This document shows positions 16,121 through 23,721 of a stretch of 64,000 nucleotides of DNA, in pieces. Each line of letters starts with the position of its first letter. Positions within the stretch are counted from its first letter, which is position 1. This stretch comes from Ruania alba (GTDB lineage Bacteria > Actinomycetota > Actinomycetes > Actinomycetales > Beutenbergiaceae). The position numbers and the translations under genes were made by a program. The DNA is taken from NCBI RefSeq assembly GCF_900105765.1, contig NZ_FNTX01000002.1, positions 1,426,001 to 1,490,000 of the forward strand, read 5' to 3'. The notes under the pieces are model-generated. The model saw only the letters and a list, made by a program, of their open reading frames with translations. It did no database searches and was not told the DNA's origin.

Positions 16121-17470
16121 TCACGCTGGGACCGCCTCGCGCGTCGGAGCGGACACACTCGCTGGTTCATCAACGATGGTAGCGAGCCCAGGAGCAATTT
16201 TACGAAGTCGTGTGAGATCTCGTTCAATATGCTTACGCAGGACATGTTGTACAACGCCGACGTGGACGCCGTTACCTAATTGCTTATAGCTCTCACTAGC
16301 GGGCTGGTCGCCGAAGTCGAAATTGGGTGGAAAACCTTGGAGAGTTGCAGCTTCGGCGACTGACAATCGTCGTTGCTGGGGGCCAAGGATCGGCGTCTGA
16401 GAGATTGCGACTAGCGCCGGAAGATGGGTCATGCGCTTGGCGCGAATGCCGGACGGGCGTAGTTGCATGGCGCAGTTCCAGAGACTGTCCTCAGTTTGAG
16501 CTTGCCACTCGAATTTTCGCCGAGAGGCAGGGAAGGAGCGTACGTCGTGAGCCTCAATCCAGCGATCGAGTACTGACTGATGCTGAGTGTAGAATTTTGA
16601 ATTCTTGCGGAGGAAGTTCTCCTTCCATCTTGGTGTCTCTCGTGGAAGGTCGAACTGATCTTCGTGCACCCAGGAGTCCACCCAGAACGGAAACCCAGGT
16701 AGCCGTACCTCGTCGAGTGCTCGGCTTGGCGCTGCGGTGCGTAGCCGTGCGGTGATCAGTTCACGGAAATTCTCCCATGCATCAATCCACTGCCGCTCTT
16801 CGCGGGTGAGCTCGCAGCCAGCGATGAACCGGCGAGAATCCACGGGTAGTTCAGTCATGAGATCCCACGGCTCTGTGCGGACCATCTTGTTCACCACGGC
16901 AGGGGCCGGGTCGTCTGCGCTTCGTTCGGGCCAATACGTGGCGGTGATGAAGACTCGCTCACGGATCTGTGGCGATCCGCCTTGTTCGACCGGAAGCAGG
17001 TGCGGGGAGAAGATGGCGGGCCTCGATGAGACGTGATATCCGGCCTCGCGCAAGCACTGCACGATTACGGCCCACTCGTGACGGTGTCGTGGTCCAGCGA
17101 GGTTGCGAACATTCTCCAATAGCACCACGGGTGGCCTCCGCGCCGCAACGATATGCATGATGTTCTCGAACAGAGTTCCTCGCGCCTCGTCCATGCCACG
17201 TTGAGCACCTGATTTGGAGAAGGGCTGGCACGGGAACCCTGCTGTCAGCACGGTGTGTTCGGGCACGTCCACGCCCTGGTCGTTTGCTCGTTTCGTGATG
17301 TCGCCGAGCGGATCGGCGCCATGGTTCCACTCGTACACGCGAGCTGCGCGCGGGTCGATCTCCACTGAGTCGACACAGGTCCCGCCCAACTCGCGGAGGG
17401 CGTAGGCAAACCCGCCGATGCCGGCAAACAGGTCGACGAAGGTGAACTCAGCGTGCTGAGAGGGTGTCAT
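16121..17470 (-). CDS. DNA C5-cytosine methyltransferase
   Basis: A 449-residue enzyme with all main C5-MTase motifs in order: I DLFAGIGGF (residues 13-21), IV GFPCQPFSKSG with catalytic Cys81, VI LLENVRNL (about 117-124), VIII QIRERVF, IX LSVAEAATLQGFP and X YKQLGNGVHVGVV. About 130 residues between VIII and IX form the target-recognition region, so the recognition site cannot be read. It would transfer methyl groups from S-adenosylmethionine to cytosine. ATG 17470 is chosen for its AGGAGA site six bases upstream. As first gene of the operon it probably marks self DNA or generates the mark read by the DUF262 and Z1 partners. Confidence 0.95.
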   Translation of the reverse strand: MTPSQHAEFTFVDLFAGIGGFAYALRELGGTCVDSVEIDPRAARVYEWNHGADPLGDITKRANDQGVDVPEHTVLTAGFPCQPFSKSGAQRGMDEARGTLFENIMHIVAARRPPVVLLENVRNLAGPRHRHEWAVIVQCLREAGYHVSSRPAIFSPHLLPVEQGGSPQIRERVFITATYWPERSADDPAPAVVNKMVRTEPWDLMTELPVDSRRFIAGCELTREERQWIDAWENFRELITARLRTAAPSRALDEVRLPGFPFWVDSWVHEDQFDLPRETPRWKENFLRKNSKFYTQHQSVLDRWIEAHDVRSFPASRRKFEWQAQTEDSLWNCAMQLRPSGIRAKRMTHLPALVAISQTPILGPQQRRLSVAEAATLQGFPPNFDFGDQPASESYKQLGNGVHVGVVQHVLRKHIERDLTRLRKIAPGLATIVDEPASVSAPTREAVPA

Positions 17471-17521
17471 TTGGGTCTCCTGTCTCGAGCGTCGCATGCG
17501 AACCGCTCGGATCAAAGCCAC

Positions 17522-17539
17522 CACGCTGGTTCCAGCGTG
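17522..17539. promoter_or_regulatory. Perfect inverted repeat upstream of the methyltransferase operon
   Basis: CACGCTGGTTCCAGCGTG is a perfect 8-bp inverted repeat around TT, 52 bp upstream of the methyltransferase ATG and 144 bp before the divergent LigD-like gene. Restriction-modification genes are often autoregulated, so this is a reasonable operator candidate. No controller protein gene is seen in the operon. Confidence 0.4.
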
Positions 17540-17682
17540 CTCGGCCAGCACGGGCCCGATGCAACTGCTTTGGACCTGTCTATCCTATGGCTCTGTGAAT
17601 CCGTTCTACGGTCGTTTGCCGTGAGGTCGGCACGCTACCTTCAGTCACCGACATGATGGTCTGCCCTCTCTATGGTGGCCGT

Positions 17683-18609
17683 ATGGCTGACGACGCCGTC
17701 GAGTTCACCGCCGGTGACCGCACGATCCGGATCTCCCACCCGGACCGGGTGATGTTCCCCGCCCGCGGGGAGACCAAGCTCGACCTTGCCCACTACTACG
17801 CCGCCGTCGGCGATGGCATCACCCGCGCCCTGCGCGAGCGGCCGTGCATGCTGCACCGGTACCCCACCGGGGTGACCGGTGAGAAGGTGCACCAGAAGCG
17901 CCTGCCGCGAGGGGCGCCGTCGTGGGTGGAGACCGTGCAGGTGTACTTTCCCCGGTACAAGCGCACCGCTGACGAACTGTGCGTGACCGAACCGGCGAGC
18001 GTGATCTGGGCGGTACAGATGGGCACCGTGGAGTTCCACCCCTGGAACTCCCGCCGCGACCACGTGGAACAGCCCGACGAGTGGCGCATCGACCTCGACC
18101 CGATGCCGGACTGCCCGTTCGACCGGGTGCGCCGGGTCGCTCACGTCGCCCACGAGATCCTCGACGAGCTCGGAATCACCGGCTACCCGAAGACCTCCGG
18201 CGGGTCCGGCCTGCACATCTACGTGCGGATCGATCCCCGCTGGGGCTTCGATGAGGTCAGGACGGCGGCACTCGCCTTCGCGCACGAGGTCGCCCGGCGC
18301 GCGCCTGACGAGGTGACGACCGAGTGGTGGCGCAAGGACAGAGACCCGACGGCCGTCTTCGTGGACTTCAACCAGAACGCACGCGACCACACCATCGCCG
18401 CCGCGTATTCGGTGCGCGGCAACCCCGAGGCGACCGTCTCCACCCCGATCGGCTGGGACGAGATCGAGGACGTCGAACCCCGCGAGCTGACCATCGCCAC
18501 CGTGCCCGAACGGTTCGCCCGTCTCGGGGACCTGCACGCCGGCATTGACGCCGTCGCGCACTCGATCGAGCCGCTGCTCGCCTGGGCGGAGCGGGACGAG
18601 AAGTCCTGA
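17683..18609 (+). CDS. LigD-type DNA polymerase/primase domain protein
   Basis: A 308-residue archaeo-eukaryotic primase-type polymerase of the LigD Pol family. Visible are the catalytic pair in RIDLDP, then KTSGGSGLHIYVRI and the third metal site in VFVDFNQNARD, in the family order. It is the polymerase module only, without ligase or phosphoesterase domains, a common stand-alone form in actinobacteria that cooperates with Ku and LigD in end joining. ATG 17683 begins the conserved part. It is divergent from the defence operon with a 212-bp gap and followed by an unrelated transporter. Confidence 0.9.
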   Translation: MADDAVEFTAGDRTIRISHPDRVMFPARGETKLDLAHYYAAVGDGITRALRERPCMLHRYPTGVTGEKVHQKRLPRGAPSWVETVQVYFPRYKRTADELCVTEPASVIWAVQMGTVEFHPWNSRRDHVEQPDEWRIDLDPMPDCPFDRVRRVAHVAHEILDELGITGYPKTSGGSGLHIYVRIDPRWGFDEVRTAALAFAHEVARRAPDEVTTEWWRKDRDPTAVFVDFNQNARDHTIAAAYSVRGNPEATVSTPIGWDEIEDVEPRELTIATVPERFARLGDLHAGIDAVAHSIEPLLAWAERDEKS

Positions 18610-18647
18610 CACACGCCCGTCATCTGCGCACGGCTACTCTGGCGCCC

Positions 18648-18695
18648 ATGCCCACACGCACGTCGCCCCACCGTTCTGTCGAGCCGGCCCGGTGA
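18648..18695 (+). CDS. Possible 15-codon leader ORF coupled to the transporter
   Basis: ATG at 18648 opens MPTRTSPHRSVEPAR and stops at TGA 18693-18695, which overlaps the GTG start of the SBF-like transporter (GTGA). The overlap would let ribosomes reinitiate on the transporter. It may be chance; there is no independent support. Confidence 0.2.
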   Translation: MPTRTSPHRSVEPAR

Positions 18696-19645
18696 AGCGG
18701 GTCATTCGCGGGCTCGACCCGTTCGTGCTGCTCATCCTCGGCGCGTTGGTGCTCGGGCTGGTGCTGCCGATATCTGAGCCCGTATTGGACGGGGTGGGCC
18801 GCGTCGGCGACGTCGCGATCTTCCTGCTGTTCTTGGTCTACGGCATGCGGCTGCGCACCACCGAGGTGCTCGGCTCGCTGCGCAATTGGCGGCTCCAGGG
18901 CGGGATCCTCGCGGCGACCTATCTGATCTTTCCCGCGCTCGGGTTGCTCATCTCCTGGGCTGTCGCTCCGATCGTGGGCGCTGCGCTGGCCGCCGGTGTG
19001 CTGTACCTGAGCCTGCTCCCCTCCACGGTGCAGGCCTCAGTGGCGTTCGTCTCGGTGGCACGAGGGAATGTGGCCGGGGCGATCAGTGCGGCCACGATCT
19101 CCAACGTGGTGGGGATGGTGGCCACCCCCTTGCTGGTGCTGTGGCTGATGGGCTCGTCCGGTGCCACCGGGATGGGCGGCATCCGCTCGGTGCTGCTGCA
19201 GCTGCTGCTGCCCTTCGTGATCGGCCAGGTGTTGCAGCCCTGGGTGGGGGACTGGGTGCGGTCGCACAAGCCCCTCACCACGGTGCTGGATCGGGGCACC
19301 GTGATTCTGCTGGTGTTCGCCGCGGTCGCCTCGGCCACCGCCGACGGCGTCTGGCAGGAGGTCTCGGCCGTCATGCTCGTGGCCCTGCTCGGGGTGAGCG
19401 GTCTGCTCCTCACGGTGCTGCTGCTGATCACCTGGTGGGGCGGCAAGGGACTCGGACTCGATGTGGCGGACCGGATCGCGCTGCTGATGTGCGGGTCGAA
19501 GAAGTCACTGGCCACCGGTCTGCCGATGGCCCTGGTGCTGTTCCCTGCTGCCGCGGCCGCCACCATCGCGGTGCCGGTGATCATCTTCCACCAGCTGCAG
19601 CTCGTGGTCTGCGCCGCGATCGCCCGCCGGCTCGCGGCCCGCTGA
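18692..19645 (+). CDS. SBF-like (SLC10A7-type) sodium/organic anion transporter
   Basis: A 317-residue protein with nine or ten hydrophobic segments covering most of its length. The first two helices and FLLFLVYGMRLRTTEV match the SBF-like/SLC10A7 branch of bile acid:sodium symporters, as do YLSLLPSTVQASVAFVSVARGN and LLMCGSKKSLATGLPMA. Family members move organic anions with sodium, but the bacterial substrate is unknown. The GTG at 18692 is preferred since the ORF upstream is a shadow of the LigD gene end. It converges on the ABC permease with a 5-bp gap. Confidence 0.82.
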   Translation: MKRVIRGLDPFVLLILGALVLGLVLPISEPVLDGVGRVGDVAIFLLFLVYGMRLRTTEVLGSLRNWRLQGGILAATYLIFPALGLLISWAVAPIVGAALAAGVLYLSLLPSTVQASVAFVSVARGNVAGAISAATISNVVGMVATPLLVLWLMGSSGATGMGGIRSVLLQLLLPFVIGQVLQPWVGDWVRSHKPLTTVLDRGTVILLVFAAVASATADGVWQEVSAVMLVALLGVSGLLLTVLLLITWWGGKGLGLDVADRIALLMCGSKKSLATGLPMALVLFPAAAAATIAVPVIIFHQLQLVVCAAIARRLAAR

Positions 19646-19650
19646 CCGAC

Positions 19651-20961
19651 TCAGGCGAGCACGGTACGCACGACCCGCCCGGACGCGAGCACTCCGAGCA
19701 GCACCAGGGCGCAGGCGCCGGCCACGCTGAGCGCGAACTGGATCAGCACCGGGCCAGCGCTGAGGAACGCGAACCCGAGGGCAGGAACCATGAACAGCAG
19801 GGCACACGCCGTCGCCAGTCCCACGGCGGCCGCCAGCGGGACCAGCGTCTCGCGCACCCGTGCTGCGTTCAGCACCCGCAGGTCGGTACCGGCCAGATGC
19901 AGCGCCCGGTACTCAGCCCCCTGATCGATCACACGCCCTGCCTGCATCACGCCAGTGGACACGGCGGCCACCACGCCGGCGATGGCCAGCGTCAGGAAGC
20001 CGCCCATGGCCATATCCGCAATCATCCGGTCGGCGTCGTCGGCGCTGCCATACATCGCGATCGCCGCCGTGAGACCGGCGATGAACGTGGCCAGGGCCAC
20101 CCCGCCCACGCTGCGCCAGGCAGTCCGTGGGGAGTCGATGATGCGGCGCGCCGCGATCAGGGAGGCCGCGTCCTTGCTGCGCTTCACGGCGACCCGGCCG
20201 ATCACACCCATCACCCACGGGCCCAGCGCATTCATCATGGCGAACCCGGCGGCCACGAAGAGAACGAGCACCATGATGCCCGCCTGCCCCGTCTGCAGCA
20301 GCACGGCAAACACGACCGCGAAGCCCACCACCGGCAGCACCCGGGACCAGTGCAGTGCCTTCGGCTTGGTCCGTGCTGCCACACCGAGCGGGGTGATCGC
20401 CACCTTCCGCAGGCTTGCTCCCGCCGAGACCAGCGCCACGATGGTGACGCCGCCGATCGCGGCCACGAACACCCACCACGGCGGCACCAGCTCGGCGTAG
20501 CCGAACGGGTTGTCCTGGAACGGGAGCGGCATCACCAACGGAATCAGTACGAAGGGGCCGGCAGCGCCGAGCGCCGCACCGACGAGCGCCTGCACGGAGG
20601 CATCCAGCACCGTCAACAGCGACACCTGGCCGGTCGTGGCACCGGCGAGCCGAAGTGCCGCCAGCCGCTCATCGCGGCGGGCCACGGCCAGACGTGCCGC
20701 GGCCCCGCCGAGGGTGACCAGTGGCACCATCAGCAGAACCGTGGCGGTACCCGCGAGCATGACGTAGAAGCCGCCGTCGGACTCCATCCCTGGCTGCTCG
20801 GCGCGCTCGATGAACGCGAGCAGACCGCCGATGACCACCAGCACCACCGCCGTCGTGACGGCGAATGCCGTGACGGCGAGCACGCTGGTGAGGCGCTGGG
20901 GATCGGTGGATCCGGCGCTGCGGCGGCGCAGCAGCAGCCACATGTCGAGCGCGGCCCTCAT
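19651..20961 (-). CDS. ABC transporter permease, FtsX/MacB-like
   Basis: A 436-residue membrane protein with an N-terminal helix (LAVTAFAVTTAVVLVVIGG), several later helix pairs (TIVALVSAGASLRKVAI, VLLMVPLVTLGGAAARL) and the ARRDERLAALRLAGAT motif typical of FtsX-domain permeases. The partner ATPase gene overlaps its start (ATGA). Such pairs move antibiotics, lipids or lipoproteins outward or couple ATP use to cell-surface work. ATG 20961 is chosen because of this overlap. Confidence 0.83.
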   Translation of the reverse strand: MRAALDMWLLLRRRSAGSTDPQRLTSVLAVTAFAVTTAVVLVVIGGLLAFIERAEQPGMESDGGFYVMLAGTATVLLMVPLVTLGGAAARLAVARRDERLAALRLAGATTGQVSLLTVLDASVQALVGAALGAAGPFVLIPLVMPLPFQDNPFGYAELVPPWWVFVAAIGGVTIVALVSAGASLRKVAITPLGVAARTKPKALHWSRVLPVVGFAVVFAVLLQTGQAGIMVLVLFVAAGFAMMNALGPWVMGVIGRVAVKRSKDAASLIAARRIIDSPRTAWRSVGGVALATFIAGLTAAIAMYGSADDADRMIADMAMGGFLTLAIAGVVAAVSTGVMQAGRVIDQGAEYRALHLAGTDLRVLNAARVRETLVPLAAAVGLATACALLFMVPALGFAFLSAGPVLIQFALSVAGACALVLLGVLASGRVVRTVLA

Positions 20962-21734
20962 CGGGGCACCCGGTCGAACGGGCGCGGCGCCGGCTGGAGC
21001 TGCTGGGTGAGTCGGGCAGGTACAGGGTGCTCGACGAGGTCCTCGGGGCGGTGCTCGGCCACGACCTGTCCGTCTTGCATCTGCACGGTGCGCGAGCACC
21101 AGCGAGCGACCTGCGGGTCATGGGTGACGATCACCAGGGCGGCGCCGGTGGCTCGGGTGGCCTCGGTGAGTACCTGGAGCACCTCGTGCCCGGTCTCCTG
21201 GTCCAGTGCGCCGGTGGGTTCGTCGGCGAACACGACCCCGGGGGATCCCACCAGCGCGCGGGCAATGGCCACGCGCTGAGCCTGCCCGCCGGAGAGCTCA
21301 CCTGGGCGGCGCTGCGCCATCCCGGCCAGACCGAGGTACTCAAGCCAGCGTTGCGCGGTCTGAGTGGCACTCTGGCGGGGCATGCCGCCGAGCATCAGGG
21401 GGAGTGCGGCGTTCTCGTCGGCGGGGAGCTCGGGGAGCAGTTGGCCGGACTGGAACACGAAACCGAAGTCCGTGCGGCGCAGTGCGGTGCGTGCCGACTC
21501 GGAGAGCGAGGCGAGATCCTGTCCGGCCCAGAGCACCTCACCCTGGGTGGGGGTGAGGATGCCGGCGAGGCAGTGCAGCAGCGTCGTCTTCCCGGACCCG
21601 GATGGCCCCATGACGGCGATCGACTCGCCCGGCGCAACGGTGAGATCGACGCCGGCAAGGGCCGTGGTCGTGACGCCGTCAGTGCCGTAGGTCTTCACCA
21701 GGCGATGGGCGGAGAGTGGAGAGCGTGTGGTCAT
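20958..21734 (-). CDS. ABC transporter ATP-binding protein, LolD/MacB type
   Basis: A 258-residue ATPase: Walker A GPSGSGKTT, Q-loop VFQSGQLLPEL, signature LSGGQAQRVAIARAL, Walker B VVFADEPTGALD and the H-loop VIVTHD. The DEPTGALD form is typical of the MacB/LolD/FtsE branch. It is first of a two-gene operon with the FtsX-like permease. ATG 21734 starts the conserved part; longer frames overlap intergenic DNA. Confidence 0.92.
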   Translation of the reverse strand: MTTRSPLSAHRLVKTYGTDGVTTTALAGVDLTVAPGESIAVMGPSGSGKTTLLHCLAGILTPTQGEVLWAGQDLASLSESARTALRRTDFGFVFQSGQLLPELPADENAALPLMLGGMPRQSATQTAQRWLEYLGLAGMAQRRPGELSGGQAQRVAIARALVGSPGVVFADEPTGALDQETGHEVLQVLTEATRATGAALVIVTHDPQVARWCSRTVQMQDGQVVAEHRPEDLVEHPVPARLTQQLQPAPRPFDRVPR

Positions 21735-21947
21735 AGCTGTCACTCTCGTGGTCAGCGCGGTGCGGCCGCATCGGCCCTGGGGATCGACGTGCGGTGAGTG
21801 GATCCACCGGTGGGATGGCGGGATGTCCACCCACGGGAGGACGGGATCGCACCGTACCGGTGAGCCCGTGTGTGACGGGGCCGACAACGCAGTGATTGGT
21901 CAGGGGGGCCGTGGACCGGTAGAGTGGCACGCGGCCATGAGCCAAAA

Positions 21948-22020
21948 GCGCCCGTAGCTTAATGGATAGAGCATCTGACTACGGATCAGAAGGTTGGGGG
22001 TTCGAGTCCCTCCGGGCGCG
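21948..22020 (+). tRNA. tRNA-Arg (anticodon ACG)
   Basis: A 73-nt tRNA with acceptor stem GCGCCCG/CGGGCGC, discriminator G, and anticodon stem TCTGA/TCAGA around CTACGGA with ACG at 21981-21983. The T-arm carries GGTTCGAGTCC. The ACG anticodon is read as ICG after A34 deamination and covers CGN arginine codons. Confidence 0.97.
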
Positions 22021-22039
22021 CTCGTTGAGACAGCGACAC

Positions 22040-22075
22040 AGAAGCCCCTTCCCGGGAGACCGGGGAGGGGCTTCT
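22040..22075 (+). terminator. Terminator after tRNA-Arg
   Basis: AGAAGCCCCTTCCC pairs with GGGGAGGGGCTTCT (14 bp, one wobble) around an 8-nt loop, starting 20 bp after the tRNA. Only a short T-poor tail follows, as is usual in high-GC actinobacteria. Confidence 0.8.
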
Positions 22076-22202
22076 GCGTTCCACCTGATGCCCGGCGCCG
22101 ACGCCGCAGCGTGGTCCGGTCTCAGCACGATTCAGGTGGTGAACACTGTCGTGGGCGAAACACGCCTCGGCGTCGGCGCTCACGGAGTCAGCGCTCTGAG
22201 GC

Positions 22203-22218
22203 TGTGACGGAGATCACA
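22203..22218. promoter_or_regulatory. CRP/GlxR-type binding site 1 (perfect)
   Basis: TGTGACGGAGATCACA fits the CRP/GlxR consensus TGTGA-N6-TCACA in all ten informative positions. It lies 82 bp ahead of the C-run of the first small-RNA-like module. Upstream of it, 22076-22202 shows no gene. Confidence 0.7.
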
Positions 22219-22261
22219 AAAGAGTGGCGTGACGACTTCGGTGTGTGCCGGTCGTACCTGG

Positions 22262-22350
22262 TAAGCGCCACACGTGTGGTTTCTCCCCCCGGGCCCGCGC
22301 GTGGGTGCGCCTCCGGGCGGGTCGGCATGATTGCCGGCCCGCCCGGAGCC
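22262..22350 (+). ncRNA. Candidate small RNA, module A
   Basis: No ORF is supported here. A first hairpin (GCGCCACACG, 22265-22274, with CGTGGGTGCGC, 22300-22310) presents a loop with six cytosines (22285-22290). A second hairpin has a 16-bp stem, 22311-22326 with 22333-22348, one wobble and loop ATGATT, and would end transcription. Two hairpins with a C-rich loop recall the actinobacterial 6C RNA and other C-rich-loop sRNAs. The ends are estimated; a paralogous module lies 188 bp downstream. Confidence 0.5.
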
Positions 22351-22390
22351 TGTTCGCCGATGACGTGGGCAAATCTGCCGCCGTCGTGGC

Positions 22391-22406
22391 TGTGACGCAC
22401 GTCACG
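22391..22406. promoter_or_regulatory. CRP/GlxR-type binding site 2
   Basis: TGTGACGCACGTCACG matches nine of ten positions of TGTGA-N6-TCACA. The C-run of module B begins 82 bp after the site start, the same distance as in module A. Confidence 0.65.
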
Positions 22407-22449
22407 GCAGTCGGTGCGTGAGGATCTCGGCGTTGTTGGCACGTACATC

Positions 22450-22534
22450 GTGAGCGGGATCGTGCGGCTTCTCCCCCGGGCCGCCACGCTCGCTCGGATG
22501 GGCGGGTGTGCCACAGCACTCCCGCCCATCCGCT
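22450..22534 (+). ncRNA. Candidate small RNA, module B
   Basis: Paralogous to module A. The first hairpin pairs CGTGCGGC (22461-22468) with GCCGCCACG (22480-22488, one bulge) and shows a C5 loop within TTCTCCCCCGG. A terminator-like hairpin follows: CGGATGGGCGGG (22495-22506) with CCCGCCCATCCG (22521-22532). Stem sequences differ from module A while pairing is kept, which argues for a folded RNA product. Ends are estimated. Confidence 0.5.
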
Positions 22535-22595
22535 TCCGGGTTGGCTCGATGGGGTGCGGCTCGCGGAAGGTTCGGGATCGATGCCCGCTTCCTGG

Positions 22596-22611
22596 TGTGA
22601 GGTAATTCACG
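22596..22611. promoter_or_regulatory. CRP/GlxR-type binding site 3
   Basis: TGTGAGGTAATTCACG matches nine of ten consensus positions. After it, AGTGGCGTG and GGTCGTAC recur at nearly the same spacing as after site 1, so the promoter too looks duplicated. This copy leads into the gene at 22657 rather than a hairpin module. Confidence 0.65.
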
Positions 22612-22656
22612 TGCGCAGTGGCGTGCTCAGCAGCACCAGTTCAGGTCGTACGGGCT

Positions 22657-23046
22657 ATGGGTGGAGTGCAGCAGGTGAGGACTCGCGAGGACGCGGTGCG
22701 GCTCGCGCAATGGCTCGAGTCGGCCGACCGTGGGGTCCCGGTCGTCCTGATCAGCCCGTCCCGGTATGGCGCCGAGTCGTTCCTGGATGTCGATCGCCTG
22801 GAGGCTGAGGCCAGTGCGTCTGCCGAGATCTATCTCCTTGCCTCGGTGGCCGCAGTGTGGGCACTGCGCCGCACCTACCCGCCGGCGCGGCACCTCTATG
22901 CGGGGTCGGCGCGGGTGGTGCCAGTCGGCGGCTTCGTGGCGGAGGTGACGCGGTTGCACGTGGCCGGTGACGGTATCGACCGCGTACAGGTTGCGCGGGA
23001 GCTGCTCGATGACGTCCGCAGGTGCTCTCCGCTCGCCGTGTCCTGA
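22657..23046 (+). CDS. Hypothetical protein downstream of the CRP-site array
   Basis: A protein of 129 residues if ATG 22657 is used (a GTG nearby is possible). It begins MGGVQQVRTREDAVRLAQWL and has a central stretch SAEIYLLASVAAVWALRR and a C-terminal helix VQVARELLDDVRR. The composition looks like a real soluble alpha/beta protein, but I recognise no family and no catalytic motif. It is the gene nearest to the third CRP/GlxR-type site. It converges on the membrane protein gene, 19 bp apart. Confidence 0.55.
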   Translation: MGGVQQVRTREDAVRLAQWLESADRGVPVVLISPSRYGAESFLDVDRLEAEASASAEIYLLASVAAVWALRRTYPPARHLYAGSARVVPVGGFVAEVTRLHVAGDGIDRVQVARELLDDVRRCSPLAVS

Positions 23047-23065
23047 CTGCCGGCCAACGCCGGCA

Positions 23066-23647
23066 TCAGGCAGGTGTCGTGAGCAGGTCGACGCCGAAGG
23101 TCGCGAGCGTGCCGAATGCCACGCCCCACAGAATGATCGAGACGATCTGCCAACGGATCACCGCATTCCGTGAGGCACCGAAGGAGACCATCGCCACCGA
23201 CGTGATCTGGCTGGGCAACACGGTCTGACCGAGCAGGCTCACTCCGGCCACGCCGTATCGATCGAACATGCGCTTGAGCTTCTCCCGTTTCGGGGAGGTG
23301 GCGGGTTCGCGGTTGCGCATGGCCGCATCGCGCGCTTTCGCCGCGCCGAGCACGAGTACCAGCATCGAGGCGGCGTTGCCGACGATGGCCACCGGGATCG
23401 CGACGAACGGGCTCAACCCGGCCAGGACCCCGATGACTGAACCGAAGTAGGACTCGACGAACGGGATGGCACTCGCCAGGAGCACGCCGAGCCACTGGAC
23501 CACGGCTGGCAGATTCTCGGTGAACTCGCGGAGGGACTCGACCACGGTGGGCTCTCTCTCGATCAGTGCGGCCGTGTAGGCCGGCTCGTAGGGACAGGTC
23601 CAGCGTCTCGTCGACCGTGGGCCGCCAGTAGTGCCCTCACGCACCAC
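23066..23647 (-). CDS. Small multidrug export-like membrane protein
   Basis: Up to 193 residues. The hydrophobic part starts at LPAVVQWLGVLLASAIPFVESYFGSVIGVLAG, continues with FVAIPVAIVGNAASMLVLVLGAA, a basic loop (SPKREKLKRMFDRYG), and ends with VSLLGQTVLPSQIT and VSIILWGVAFGTLATFGVDLL, matching the Sm_multidrug_ex family. The name is historical and transport is unproven. The N-terminal 34 residues are Arg-rich and may be untranslated; a GTG at 23545 would give a 159-residue protein closer to family length. Confidence 0.7.
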   Translation of the reverse strand: MVREGTTGGPRSTRRWTCPYEPAYTAALIEREPTVVESLREFTENLPAVVQWLGVLLASAIPFVESYFGSVIGVLAGLSPFVAIPVAIVGNAASMLVLVLGAAKARDAAMRNREPATSPKREKLKRMFDRYGVAGVSLLGQTVLPSQITSVAMVSFGASRNAVIRWQIVSIILWGVAFGTLATFGVDLLTTPA

Positions 23648-23721
23648 TTCTGGGCCTTCCCGTCACGATCGACCCGTGACAGATGTCATCGGATCGTGGC
23701 GGTTCAGCAAGGCTCGTCACT

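Noticed and set aside
10005-17470. Naming the operon as DISARM, BREX or a Druantia-type system
   Set aside because: The marker genes of those systems (DrmA/B/C, PglX/PglZ/BrxC, DruE) are absent; only the four genes described are present.
18886-21279. A 797-codon plus-strand frame across the transporter and the ABC genes
   Set aside because: It runs in a shifted frame through the SBF-like gene and antisense to the ABC pair, and its composition (His, Arg and Gly rich) is that of a shadow.
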